A DNA stretch of 39,814 bases from Branchiostoma floridae. Lineage: Eukaryota; Chordata; Leptocardii; Amphioxiformes; Branchiostomatidae. The stretch covers positions 33,806,018-33,845,831 of the forward strand of contig NC_049981.1 in assembly GCF_000003815.2 (NCBI RefSeq), given 5' to 3'. The translations under genes and the position numbers were made by a program. The notes under the pieces are model-generated. The model ran no database searches and was not told the origin of the DNA. It was given only the letters and a program-made list of their open reading frames with translations. Below, piece by piece: positions 30,201-31,440 of this stretch (positions within the stretch are counted from its first letter, which is position 1; each line of letters starts with the position of its first letter).

Positions 30201-30251
30201 TTAGAGGTCAAGGTCAACAACAAAAGTGTATCCAAGGGCACAGAAGTATAG
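49..30251 (+). CDS. FRAS1: FRAS1-like extracellular matrix protein, 3' 51 exons (5' end outside window)
   Basis: Spliced gene read as 51 exons, listed separately; all 50 junction phases agree and the sum is 3,069 complete residues plus stop. Counting from the first complete codon at 51: furin-like cysteine repeats 1-191, twelve CSPG repeats about 192-1651, five Calx-beta domains about 1652-2267 (for example the [13 protein letters not shown] loop), a conserved C-terminal region, an RFRR motif at 2927-2930, a transmembrane helix about 2978-3002, and a basic tail ending GTEV. In vertebrates FRAS1 is a basement-membrane protein of the epithelial-mesenchymal junction. It acts with FREM1 and FREM2, is trafficked by the PDZ protein GRIP1, and its loss causes Fraser syndrome. 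FREM2 shares the CSPG/Calx-beta/membrane layout but lacks furin-like repeats, so FRAS1 fits better. Vertebrate FRAS1 is about 4,000 residues, so roughly the first quarter is missing here. Splice sites are inferred, not transcript-tested. Confidence 0.9.
191..388 (+). repeat. 36-bp donor-junction minisatellite (exon 1)
   Basis: Six units of 36 bp (GGTGTGCAAAGGTGAGACTG start). Each spans the last coding bases of exon 1 and the intron start. GT donors fall at 202, 238, 274, 310 and 382; the unit at 346 has lost its GT. The unit equals 12 codons and stays open to a TAG at 372. Confidence 0.95.
490..630 (+). CDS. FRAS1: FRAS1 exon 2: furin-like repeat
   Basis: 141 bp, phase 1 to 1, CCACCAG acceptor and A|GTAAGT donor. 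Encodes [12 protein letters not shown] and CVEEC cysteine pairs of one furin-like module. Confidence 0.87.
820..945. repeat. Dispersed repeat, also found near 39430
   Basis: The stretch carrying GATGAAGGGAACAGATGGTC, then AAACGTTT and GTGTAACGAAGAAGACTT, recurs with modest divergence at about 39430-39515. It is an intronic interspersed repeat of unknown class. Confidence 0.55.
964..1104 (+). CDS. FRAS1: FRAS1 exon 3: furin-like repeat
   Basis: 141 bp, phase 1 to 1, TTCCCAG acceptor. Encodes [12 protein letters not shown] and CVQDC. The end shown uses the first TATAG|GTGAGT donor of a 22-copy array; any later donor would extend the exon in frame. Confidence 0.82.
1092..1553 (+). repeat. 21-bp donor-junction minisatellite, 22 units (exon 3)
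   Basis: Twenty-two head-to-tail 21-bp units (CACAGGTGTATAGGTAAGTC type). Each joins the last 13 bases of exon 3 to the first 8 of its intron and carries a GTAAGT or GTGAGT donor. All units keep one open frame reading HRCIGKS or HRCIGES. Confidence 0.97.
1640..1827 (+). repeat. Duplicated acceptor region of exon 4 with pseudo-exon
   Basis: A TGATG-rich tract plus a C-rich acceptor occurs twice, ending in AG at 1698 and at 1827 (129 bp apart). After the first, 1699-1735 copies the exon 4 start (CPASCPEC against CPASCLEC) and then decays into TGTATG repeats. Confidence 0.85.
1828..1968 (+). CDS. FRAS1: FRAS1 exon 4: last furin-like repeat
   Basis: 141 bp, phase 1 to 1, CCCCCAG acceptor and G|GTATGG donor. 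Encodes [12 protein letters not shown] and CVPDC. It is followed by a 644-bp intron with an A-rich stretch near 2350-2385 and nothing else recognised. Confidence 0.87.
2613..2846 (+). CDS. FRAS1: FRAS1 exon 5: CSPG repeat 1, first part
   Basis: Phase 1 to 1, TTTACAG acceptor and CAG|GTCTGT donor. Shows the CSPG hallmarks [19 protein letters not shown] and [10 protein letters not shown]. The next intron contains nothing I recognise beyond a weak acceptor-like copy near 3275. Confidence 0.87.
3376..3627 (+). CDS. FRAS1: FRAS1 exon 6: CSPG 1 end and CSPG 2 start
   Basis: Phase 1 to 1, TGCCCAG acceptor and CAAG|GTGGGA donor. Finishes repeat 1 (LVQFQHL, VSLKVSD) and opens repeat 2 (APPHLVRN). The following 534-bp intron has no feature I recognise. 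Confidence 0.87.
4162..4352 (+). CDS. FRAS1: FRAS1 exon 7: CSPG repeat 2 end
   Basis: 191 bp, phase 1 to 0. Encodes [26 protein letters not shown] and LQVSDGFN, the classic second half of a CSPG repeat. Its 3' end is copied three more times downstream. Confidence 0.88.
4312..4697 (+). repeat. Exon 7 donor copies separated by telomere-like repeats
   Basis: The real exon end (ACCTGGAGAACGTG to CCTCAG|GT) is followed by copies ending before GT at 4451 and 4565 and a shortened one before 4697. The spacers are CCCTAA/CCCCAA-rich, resembling degenerate TTAGGG telomeric DNA. Confidence 0.92.
4824..4983 (+). CDS. FRAS1: FRAS1 exon 8: CSPG repeat 3 start
   Basis: Phase 0 to 1, TTCCTCAG acceptor and CAGG|GTAGGT donor. 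Encodes [26 protein letters not shown] and PPAGNPQQ. The donor is the first of a 15-unit array. Confidence 0.87.
4971..5635 (+). repeat. 47-bp donor-junction minisatellite, 15 units (exon 8)
   Basis: The unit holds AACCCACAGCAGG|GTAGGTC. Donors fall at 4984, 5031, 5078, 5125, 5172, 5219, 5266, 5313, 5360, 5407, 5434, 5481, 5528, 5575 (GC in place of GT) and 5622. One unit is shortened to 27 bp. It fills nearly the whole intron. Confidence 0.97.
5744..5922 (+). CDS. FRAS1: FRAS1 exon 9: CSPG repeat 3, middle
   Basis: Phase 1 to 0, TCCCCAG acceptor. Encodes [20 protein letters not shown] and DFFKFQ. The next intron (228 bp) is a multiple of three and open in frame, but FKFQ joined to VTDS reproduces the CSPG pattern, so splicing is favoured. 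Confidence 0.85.
6151..6273 (+). CDS. FRAS1: FRAS1 exon 10: CSPG 3 end and CSPG 4 start
   Basis: Phase 0 to 0, CACACAG acceptor and ACG|GTACAA donor. Encodes [24 protein letters not shown]. The following intron holds nothing I recognise. Confidence 0.82.
6649..6898 (+). CDS. FRAS1: FRAS1 exon 11: CSPG repeat 4, main part
   Basis: Phase 0 to 1, CCCCCAG acceptor and CAAG|GTCAGC donor. Encodes [25 protein letters not shown] and [18 protein letters not shown]. Confidence 0.87.
6836..7080 (+). repeat. 131-bp duplication over the exon 11 donor
   Basis: The last 63 bases of exon 11 plus about 65 intron bases are repeated; the second donor is GT at 7030. The copy has CTACTGACC where the exon has CTACCGACC, a stop in frame, so it is a decayed non-coding copy. 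Confidence 0.9.
7092..7557 (+). mobile_element. tRNA-derived SINE
   Basis: Pol III A box TAGCACAGTGG at 7104-7114 and B box GGTTCGAATCC at 7147-7157, 33 bp apart as in tRNA. A tRNA-unrelated body follows, containing GGACGTTAAATGGAGGTCCC, and an A-rich end sits near 7543-7556. A tRNA gene is excluded because the 3' arm does not pair and the unit runs on for about 450 bp. Confidence 0.85.
7776..7823 (+). CDS. FRAS1: FRAS1 exon 12: 48-bp exon, CSPG repeat 4
   Basis: Phase 1 to 1. The spliced frame reads [16 protein letters not shown], matching the FTF-V-S-D strand of CSPG repeats. It is the shortest exon seen. Confidence 0.75.
8114..8226 (+). CDS. FRAS1: FRAS1 exon 13: CSPG 4 end and CSPG 5 start
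   Basis: Phase 1 to 0, TCCCAG acceptor and CACAG|GTAAGG donor. Begins VSDGVNTLP and continues [15 protein letters not shown]. The next intron holds nothing I recognise. Confidence 0.85.
8542..8689 (+). CDS. FRAS1: FRAS1 exon 14: CSPG repeat 5
   Basis: Phase 0 to 1, ACCCCAG acceptor and GAAG|GTCAGT donor. Encodes [17 protein letters not shown] and [10 protein letters not shown]. Confidence 0.87.
8752..9167 (+). repeat. Decayed copies of exon 15 start and its acceptor
   Basis: 8757-8795 (ATTGACAGCAACATGTTTCA) resembles the [10 protein letters not shown] segment of exon 15 at roughly 73 per cent by eye. About 8970-9062 and 9075-9167 are near-copies of the same GGGTCAGG-to-polypyrimidine tract, each ending in AG 105 bp apart. 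Confidence 0.7.
9168..9313 (+). CDS. FRAS1: FRAS1 exon 15: CSPG repeat 5 end
   Basis: Phase 1 to 0, TCCCCAG acceptor and GCAG|GTAGGA donor. Encodes [19 protein letters not shown] and FQVSVSDGS. Confidence 0.88.
9517..9764 (+). CDS. FRAS1: FRAS1 exon 16: CSPG repeat 6, first part
   Basis: Phase 0 to 2, TTTGCAG acceptor and TCAG|GTGGGT donor. Encodes [26 protein letters not shown] and [12 protein letters not shown]. The repeat is more divergent than its neighbours. Confidence 0.83.
9690..9935 (+). repeat. 82-bp donor-junction repeat, 3 units (exon 16)
   Basis: The exon 16 end with its GTGGGTCAAA intron start is repeated. Donors are GT at 9765 and 9847; the third copy (about 9860-9930) reads AGAGGT where the GT should be. 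Confidence 0.92.
10092..10254 (+). CDS. FRAS1: FRAS1 exon 17: CSPG 6 end and CSPG 7 start
   Basis: Phase 2 to 0, GTTCCAG acceptor and GGAG|GTCAGG donor. Encodes [22 protein letters not shown] and [14 protein letters not shown]. The following 423-bp AT-rich intron holds nothing I recognise. Confidence 0.86.
10678..10810 (+). CDS. FRAS1: FRAS1 exon 18: CSPG repeat 7, first part
   Basis: Phase 0 to 1, CCTGCAG acceptor and CAAC|GTAGGT donor. Encodes [26 protein letters not shown] and FGYLENT. Confidence 0.87.
10886..11267 (+). repeat. 33-bp acceptor-junction minisatellite (exon 19)
   Basis: AG acceptors at 10886, 10937 and then every 33 bp to 11267, twelve in all. Each is preceded by TGTGTCCCC-like sequence and followed by CGGAAGGTTCTGTAATG, a near-copy of the exon start. 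Spacings are all multiples of three and the frame is open, reading [11 protein letters not shown] repeatedly. Confidence 0.97.
11268..11458 (+). CDS. FRAS1: FRAS1 exon 19: CSPG repeat 7 end
   Basis: Phase 1 to 0, taken from the last AG of the 33-bp array to the first ACAG|GTGGGT of the donor array. Encodes [19 protein letters not shown] and [11 protein letters not shown]. Earlier acceptors would lengthen it in frame. Confidence 0.82.
11441..11975 (+). repeat. 38/62-bp donor-junction minisatellite, 12 units (exon 19)
   Basis: The unit is CATCTCCATACAG|GTGGGTACATCACCATGGTAACC. Donors sit at 11459, 11497, 11535, 11573, 11635, 11673, 11711, 11749, 11787, 11849, 11911 and 11949. The three 62-bp units also carry the upstream exon piece CACCTACCGCTTCAA. 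A related acceptor copy ends at 11985, 46 bp before the exon 20 acceptor. Confidence 0.96.
12032..12185 (+). CDS. FRAS1: FRAS1 exon 20: CSPG repeat 8, first part
   Basis: Phase 0 to 1, GTTCCAG acceptor and ACG|GTGAGT donor. Encodes [28 protein letters not shown] and KLPQH. Confidence 0.87.
12290..12372 (+). CDS. FRAS1: FRAS1 exon 21: CSPG repeat 8, middle
   Basis: 83 bp, phase 1 to 0, CTGACAG acceptor and CCAG|GTCAGT donor. Encodes [11 protein letters not shown] and GASFSYQ, the strand before the next exon's YIHDGSE. Confidence 0.83.
12679..12859 (+). CDS. FRAS1: FRAS1 exon 22: CSPG 8 end and CSPG 9 start
   Basis: Phase 0 to 1, CTTCAG acceptor and GCTG|GTACGG donor. Encodes [26 protein letters not shown] and [14 protein letters not shown]. 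Confidence 0.88.
12917..12950 (-). mobile_element. Inverted SINE fragment
   Basis: The reverse complement of about 30 bases here matches the SINE body at 7250-7277 (GGACATTAAATGGAGGTCCC against GGACGTTAAATGGAGGTCCC). The pol III boxes are absent. Confidence 0.65.
13102..13290 (+). CDS. FRAS1: FRAS1 exon 23: CSPG repeat 9
   Basis: Phase 1 to 1, CCCCAG acceptor and AATG|GTACGT donor. Encodes [24 protein letters not shown] and [11 protein letters not shown]. Confidence 0.88.
13522..13641 (+). CDS. FRAS1: FRAS1 exon 24: CSPG repeat 9 end
   Basis: 120 bp, phase 1 to 1, CCAACAG acceptor and ACAG|GTGGGA donor. Encodes [12 protein letters not shown] and [11 protein letters not shown]. The next 483-bp intron shows nothing I recognise. 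Confidence 0.86.
14125..14429 (+). CDS. FRAS1: FRAS1 exon 25: CSPG repeat 10
   Basis: 305 bp, phase 1 to 0, TTTGCAG acceptor and CCAG|GTAGGC donor. A nearly complete CSPG repeat: [47 protein letters not shown] and FTFTVSDG. Confidence 0.89.
14618..14758 (+). CDS. FRAS1: FRAS1 exon 26: CSPG 10 end and CSPG 11 start
   Basis: Phase 0 to 0, CCCACAG acceptor and AAAG|GTGTGT donor. Encodes [19 protein letters not shown] and LKAEDADTK. The next intron is AT-rich with nothing I recognise. Confidence 0.86.
15086..15334 (+). CDS. FRAS1: FRAS1 exon 27: CSPG repeat 11
   Basis: Phase 0 to 0, CATACAG acceptor and ACAG|GTGGGG donor. Encodes [37 protein letters not shown] and [10 protein letters not shown]. 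Confidence 0.88.
15600..15784 (+). repeat. 87-bp acceptor duplications before exon 28
   Basis: AG at 15610 and 15697, then the real one at 15784, 87 bp apart. Each upstream copy continues ACCTTCCAAATGGGGAGG, matching only the first bases of the exon. Using either would soon hit an in-frame TAG. Confidence 0.9.
15785..15877 (+). CDS. FRAS1: FRAS1 exon 28: CSPG 11 end and CSPG 12 start
   Basis: 93 bp, phase 0 to 0. Encodes [19 protein letters not shown] and YLEYVDGK. Both junctions are duplicated. Confidence 0.82.
15860..16310 (+). repeat. Exon 28 donor copies mixed with CAAT repeats
   Basis: The junction TATGTGGATGGGAAG|GTGAGA recurs in decayed form with GT at 15954, 16048 and 16222, GC at 16134, and a last remnant near 16262. 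Runs of CAAT separate the copies at 76-94 bp spacing. Confidence 0.88.
16678..16828 (+). CDS. FRAS1: FRAS1 exon 29: CSPG repeat 12, first part
   Basis: Phase 0 to 1, TTTCAG acceptor and CAGG|GTAAGT donor. Encodes [27 protein letters not shown] and VSTFTQ. Confidence 0.88.
16932..17212 (+). repeat. 56-bp intronic minisatellite, about 5 units
   Basis: Units of AAGCTGGTGTGTTACGCCGA then GGCTATATAGATACAGATAC. It lies wholly inside an intron and shares no sequence with an exon end, unlike the junction arrays. Confidence 0.93.
17529..17755 (+). CDS. FRAS1: FRAS1 exon 30: CSPG 12 end and Calx-beta 1 start
   Basis: Phase 1 to 0, TTTGCAG acceptor and CCAG|GTAGGC donor. Passes from [20 protein letters not shown] to the Calx-beta opening [20 protein letters not shown]. 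The next intron holds nothing I recognise. Confidence 0.88.
18144..18245 (+). CDS. FRAS1: FRAS1 exon 31: Calx-beta 1, middle
   Basis: 102 bp, phase 0 to 0, GGACAG acceptor and GCAG|GTAAGC donor. Encodes [16 protein letters not shown] and LDFVQYAGQ. Confidence 0.85.
18561..18726 (+). CDS. FRAS1: FRAS1 exon 32: Calx-beta 1 end
   Basis: Phase 0 to 1, CTCCAG acceptor and GACG|GTAGGA donor. Carries the Calx-beta core [20 protein letters not shown] and VNINDTED. The next 327-bp intron is AT-rich. Confidence 0.89.
19054..19134 (+). CDS. FRAS1: FRAS1 exon 33: Calx-beta 2 start
   Basis: 81 bp, phase 1 to 1, CCTACAG acceptor and ACAG|GTAGGA donor. Encodes [25 protein letters not shown] begins about 40 bp after the donor. 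Confidence 0.84.
19178..19478 (+). mobile_element. tRNA-derived SINE, second family
   Basis: A box TAGTCCAGTGG at 19190-19200 and B box AGTTCGATTCC at 19234-19244. A body with GGACGGGACGTTAAGCC follows and a TTTC-rich end. The tRNA-like head differs from the SINE at 7092, but the GACGTTAA body motif is similar. Confidence 0.8.
19750..20005. repeat. Possible dispersed repeat
   Basis: An ungapped 250-bp block (ACCGGCGTAATGGCCAAG through TGGCCCAGGGTTACAGAAGC) looks unlike the surrounding intron and resembles interspersed repeats I have seen in invertebrate genomes. No second copy exists in this window, so this is tentative. Confidence 0.3.
20048..20217 (+). CDS. FRAS1: FRAS1 exon 34: Calx-beta 2, middle
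   Basis: Phase 1 to 0, CCCCCAG acceptor and CAAG|GTCAGC donor. Encodes [16 protein letters not shown] and [17 protein letters not shown]. Confidence 0.86.
20281..20718 (+). repeat. Decayed acceptor copies before exon 35
   Basis: The real acceptor (20718) and start CTGGTAGATGACAGTGAGTA are preceded by decayed look-alikes after AG at 20291, 20434 and 20555 (for example CTTGTTGACGACAGAGTGAG). Larger flanks such as GCATGGTAACATAATCCTC are also repeated. Confidence 0.85.
20719..20842 (+). CDS. FRAS1: FRAS1 exon 35: Calx-beta 2 end
   Basis: 124 bp, phase 0 to 1, TCCCACAG acceptor and GATG|GTCAGT donor. Encodes [20 protein letters not shown], the acidic Calx-beta loop. Confidence 0.87.
21031..21115 (+). 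repeat. (GAAT)n microsatellite
   Basis: About 20 tandem GAAT units, the last few changed to GGAT, inside an intron. Confidence 0.98.
21263..21474 (+). CDS. FRAS1: FRAS1 exon 36: Calx-beta 3, first part
   Basis: Phase 1 to 0, TTCCAG acceptor and ACAG|GTATGC donor. Encodes [25 protein letters not shown] and [18 protein letters not shown]. Confidence 0.88.
21741..21888 (+). CDS. FRAS1: FRAS1 exon 37: Calx-beta 3 end
   Basis: Phase 0 to 1, CTGACAG acceptor and GACG|GTAAGT donor. Encodes [20 protein letters not shown] and VTINDTIVD. Confidence 0.88.
22148..22353 (+). CDS. FRAS1: FRAS1 exon 38: Calx-beta 4, first part
   Basis: Phase 1 to 0, CTTGTAG acceptor and AAAG|GTAACG donor. Encodes [28 protein letters not shown] and [10 protein letters not shown]. 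Confidence 0.87.
22620..22821 (+). repeat. 38-bp acceptor-junction minisatellite (exon 39)
   Basis: AG acceptors at 22631, 22669, 22707, 22745, 22783 and 22821. Each is followed by GAGAAGAACTGTACCGTGTT, which is identical to the real exon start. The next intron sequence diverges only after the last copy. Confidence 0.97.
22822..22978 (+). CDS. FRAS1: FRAS1 exon 39: Calx-beta 4 end
   Basis: Phase 0 to 1, from the last AG of the 38-bp array to GACG|GTAGGG. Encodes [20 protein letters not shown], which fixes the choice of acceptor. The next intron holds nothing I recognise. Confidence 0.85.
23345..23545 (+). CDS. FRAS1: FRAS1 exon 40: Calx-beta 5, first part
   Basis: 201 bp, phase 1 to 1, TCTGCAG acceptor and CCAG|GTAACA donor. 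Encodes [37 protein letters not shown]. Confidence 0.88.
23650..23790 (+). repeat. 65-bp acceptor duplication (exon 41)
   Basis: The acceptor plus the first 43 or so exon bases (GTGTGAGGTCGCTGGAGTTC to TATAACGAC) occur twice, after AG at 23673 and 23738. The copies are almost identical; the 65-bp shift breaks the frame if the first is used. Confidence 0.95.
23739..23926 (+). CDS. FRAS1: FRAS1 exon 41: Calx-beta 5 end
   Basis: Phase 1 to 0. Encodes [20 protein letters not shown] and [13 protein letters not shown]. Taken from the second acceptor to the first ATT|GTAAGT. Both junctions are duplicated. Confidence 0.84.
23896..24140 (+). repeat. 43-bp donor-junction minisatellite (exon 41)
   Basis: Five units with CCTCACCCATT|GTAAGTGG, donors at 23927, 23970, 24013, 24056 and 24099, then a truncated sixth lacking the donor. 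Confidence 0.96.
24266..24355 (+). CDS. FRAS1: FRAS1 exon 42: linker after Calx-beta 5
   Basis: 90 bp, phase 0 to 0, CTTGCAG acceptor and GACG|GTAAGT donor. Encodes [19 protein letters not shown] and GYPLVCVT. The last 26 bases and the donor are repeated 41 bp on (second GT at 24397). Confidence 0.82.
24330..24405 (+). repeat. 41-bp donor duplication (exon 42)
   Basis: CTGGATACCCCCTCGTCTGT plus GT(G/C)ACG|GTAA occurs twice, donors at 24356 (GTAAGT) and 24397 (GTAAAT). Confidence 0.92.
24549..24757 (+). CDS. FRAS1: FRAS1 exon 43: C-terminal region
   Basis: Phase 0 to 2, ATCCAG acceptor. Encodes [20 protein letters not shown] and [10 protein letters not shown]. The donor AG|GTTTGT lies in a GTTT microsatellite and is weak, but the split codon joins perfectly to exon 44 ([10 protein letters not shown]). 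Confidence 0.82.
24758..24782 (+). repeat. (GTTT)6 microsatellite at the exon 43 donor
   Basis: Six GTTT units start exactly at the splice donor, so the donor GT is the first repeat unit. Confidence 0.9.
25093..25210 (+). repeat. 30-bp intronic repeat with X-box-like palindromes
   Basis: Four 30-bp units, each with GTTGTCATGGCAAC or GTTGTCATGGTAAC at 25101, 25131, 25161 and 25191. The 14-mer resembles the RFX X-box palindrome GTTGCCATGGCAAC. Confidence 0.9.
25232..25451 (+). CDS. FRAS1: FRAS1 exon 44: C-terminal region
   Basis: Phase 2 to 0, CCTGCAG acceptor and ACAG|GTATGT donor. Encodes [17 protein letters not shown] and [18 protein letters not shown]. Confidence 0.88.
25515..25668 (+). 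repeat. 112-bp acceptor duplication (exon 45)
   Basis: CCCACCAG|GACGGCATGGTCCCGCTGGT occurs after AG at 25529 and at 25641. A run of TATTTGTTATGTT units lies between. Confidence 0.94.
25642..26131 (+). CDS. FRAS1: FRAS1 exon 45: conserved C-terminal region, largest internal exon
   Basis: 490 bp, phase 0 to 1, from the second acceptor to ACAG|GTAACC. Encodes [50 protein letters not shown] and [14 protein letters not shown], a long segment typical of the FRAS1/FREM C-terminal ectodomain. Confidence 0.89.
26080..26290 (+). repeat. Duplicated exon 45 end
   Basis: About 95 bp on, 26178-26250 repeats CACAGAGATGGACTT through CATGCTCT and the intron's GTAACCTCA. The exon-like part has acquired TAG. 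A short third remnant is at about 26267. Confidence 0.88.
26559..26666 (+). CDS. FRAS1: FRAS1 exon 46: C-terminal region
   Basis: 108 bp, phase 1 to 1, CCTGCAG acceptor and AGAG|GTCAGC donor. Encodes [20 protein letters not shown] and [11 protein letters not shown]. The next 430-bp intron holds nothing I recognise. Confidence 0.86.
27097..27370 (+). CDS. FRAS1: FRAS1 exon 47: C-terminal region
   Basis: Phase 1 to 2, TCCCAG acceptor and AGAG|GTGGGT donor. Encodes [35 protein letters not shown] and [18 protein letters not shown]. Its last 92 bases are copied downstream. Confidence 0.88.
27279..27920 (+). repeat. Exon 47 end copies amid CA microsatellite
   Basis: The final 92 exon bases plus GTGGGTACAG recur at 27618-27718 (donor GT near 27710) and a shorter copy at about 27820-27865. 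Between lie CA/CACAGA repeats. A fragment of the next exon (CGGCCGGTTCCCGTGGTCTA) sits at 27889-27918. Confidence 0.93.
27962..28128 (+). CDS. FRAS1: FRAS1 exon 48: C-terminal region
   Basis: Phase 2 to 1, GTTCGCAG acceptor and CGAG|GTGAGG donor. Encodes [20 protein letters not shown] and [15 protein letters not shown], among the best conserved stretches of the family. Confidence 0.9.
28085..28400 (+). repeat. Exon 48 donor copies, 3 units
   Basis: CTGCTGCC(A/T)CAGGAGCTGG to TCTCACGAG|GTGAGGGGGTC is repeated with donors at 28129, 28219 and 28336. GGGGGGTCTTAGGTGCTTA spacers separate the copies. Confidence 0.94.
28442..28647 (+). CDS. FRAS1: FRAS1 exon 49: C-terminal region
   Basis: Phase 1 to 0, TTTCCAG acceptor and GCTG|GTAAGT donor. 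Encodes [20 protein letters not shown] and [19 protein letters not shown]. Confidence 0.89.
28606..28897 (+). repeat. 50-bp donor-junction minisatellite, 6 donors (exon 49)
   Basis: CTCAAGTACAGGTTTCTCCT to GCTG|GTAAGTAC repeated with donors at 28648, 28698, 28748, 28798, 28848 and a shortened last at 28892 (TTTCTG|GTAAGA or TTTCT|GG). Confidence 0.96.
29183..29329 (+). CDS. FRAS1: FRAS1 exon 50: C-terminal region
   Basis: 147 bp, phase 0 to 0, TCTTCAG acceptor and CAAG|GTAGTT donor. Encodes [20 protein letters not shown] and [19 protein letters not shown]. Confidence 0.88.
29395..29640 (+). mobile_element. Diverged SINE copy
   Basis: B-box-like GGGTTCAAATC at about 29434, then a body with AGGAGGTCCCGTGTTTGAGG and GAGAGCCATACCCC matching the SINE at 7254-7295. 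It is a decayed relative with a poor A box. Confidence 0.75.
29754..30251 (+). CDS. FRAS1: FRAS1 exon 51: convertase site, transmembrane helix, PDZ tail, stop
   Basis: Terminal exon after ATATAG, 165 codons then TAG. Exon residues 23-26 are RFRR, a furin-type site; 74-98 form a hydrophobic helix ([18 protein letters not shown]) followed by RRRRR. The 67-residue cytoplasmic tail ends GTEV, a class I PDZ ligand as expected for GRIP1 binding in vertebrates. Confidence 0.93.
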   Translation: MEAGHQWYLQVIYIIGPQGMMPRFRRSAGLAFHKRDVSDNHVENPAAGSSDVKNGTNMRSLRLYSDSDGLSSSAGAVAASVTVLLLLLIIIIVVFVVFRRRRREGRQDKKEKTFDNLRMDIMKRSGGKGEPCGKLDSTPVSSVKVKRVNLEVKVNNKSVSKGTEV

Positions 30252-31440
30252 CATGATATCTTACCTCATTTTGCGTGCCAAGATTGTATATTGTAAATGG
30301 ACCAAAGGACTATTTTTTGTACAATATTTTGTAGCCCGTGAAGGCCCAATTGTTGTCATGTATAAATGTTTGTCATTCCAGTGTGTGAGTGAGAAGAGCG
30401 ATTGTTGTTTGTGTGTATTTTATAGTCTTTTATTGAAAATGTTGTGCCACAAAAAATCAGTTCTAAGTTATCCTAGTCGCCCATACTTCTCACTGTATCC
30501 AGGAGCTGATGTCAGGTCATGCAAGGTTGATTTTAAAATAGTTGATACTGGTCTGGGAAATGTTTGGTGCATTTAGATTCAAGACGAGAATACAGATCTA
30601 CTTGGACAGTATCTATGGGAAAATGTTGATATAATCAGATCTGAGTCTTCCTTATAGCCCATGATTTTGCAGCATTGTTTCCTCACCCTTTGCCTTCAAA
30701 TGTTTGGAAACAGAGGACAAGTTTTGCATGGTCCAAAGACAGACGATCTGAAGTAACATGATGTTTTCTGGACACGCAGGCCCCAAAGTGGTACTGTGTT
30801 TCAAGATGGTACAAAAATGACACTTTCCATACTATAGATCCTTCCATCTCCAGGGTACATGTACCAATGACCAGGTAGTGGTTATGGACTTGTCTTGTTA
30901 TTTATTGTTGTCGTGTGCCAAACTCAGAGGACCTGGTCAGGAACTGACTGGAGGTTTCTTTCCGTTTAAGATTTTGATGTTGTCATCATCAGGGAGCTTG
31001 TGGGAGGCAGTTTGAGTTGTTGTATTTCTGAAATGTTTCCATTTTTATCAACCATTGTACATAAAACTTGCATTGTTGTCACCCTCGGACTTATATTGGG
31101 GTGGTGCTGGTAGGTCAGAATCATGTGTTATTTTGTAGCCAAGTCATGCAGTATTCTGTGTGAGAAAGCACTTGATGATTTACTGCTATTTTTGTACGAC
31201 TGCCACATGGCAAGCATTTACAAGTTTATCTGCTGGTGTACCATAAGTCTTAAAACTTTTGCGCTGGTTTTATTAATGATACTGCAGATATGCATTTCTA
31301 ATGTTACTACTACTACTGTAACTGTTACAGTAACTGTACCTGACAATCGTGAATATAAAATAACATAACATGTACACCTCCTTTTCCCGCCATAAAGAAC
31401 CAACGTAAAAATAAATAAATAAACTGTATTCATACTAGGT
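30252..31440 (+). other. FRAS1: Probable FRAS1 3' UTR
   Basis: AT-rich sequence without long reading frames follows the stop. Overlapping AATAAA hexamers at 31414-31419 and 31418-31423 are the first strong polyadenylation signals seen; another AATAAA is at 32275-32280 and could mark a longer form. Confidence 0.55.
31414..31423 (+). terminator. Candidate polyadenylation signals
   Basis: Two overlapping AATAAA hexamers about 1.17 kb after the FRAS1 stop. Cleavage is not shown by the sequence. Confidence 0.5.

Noticed and set aside
49-30251. Identification as FREM2 or as a CSPG4-like protein
   Set aside because: FREM2 lacks furin-like repeats and CSPG4 lacks Calx-beta domains; four furin-like repeats, twelve CSPG and five Calx-beta with a PDZ tail fit FRAS1.
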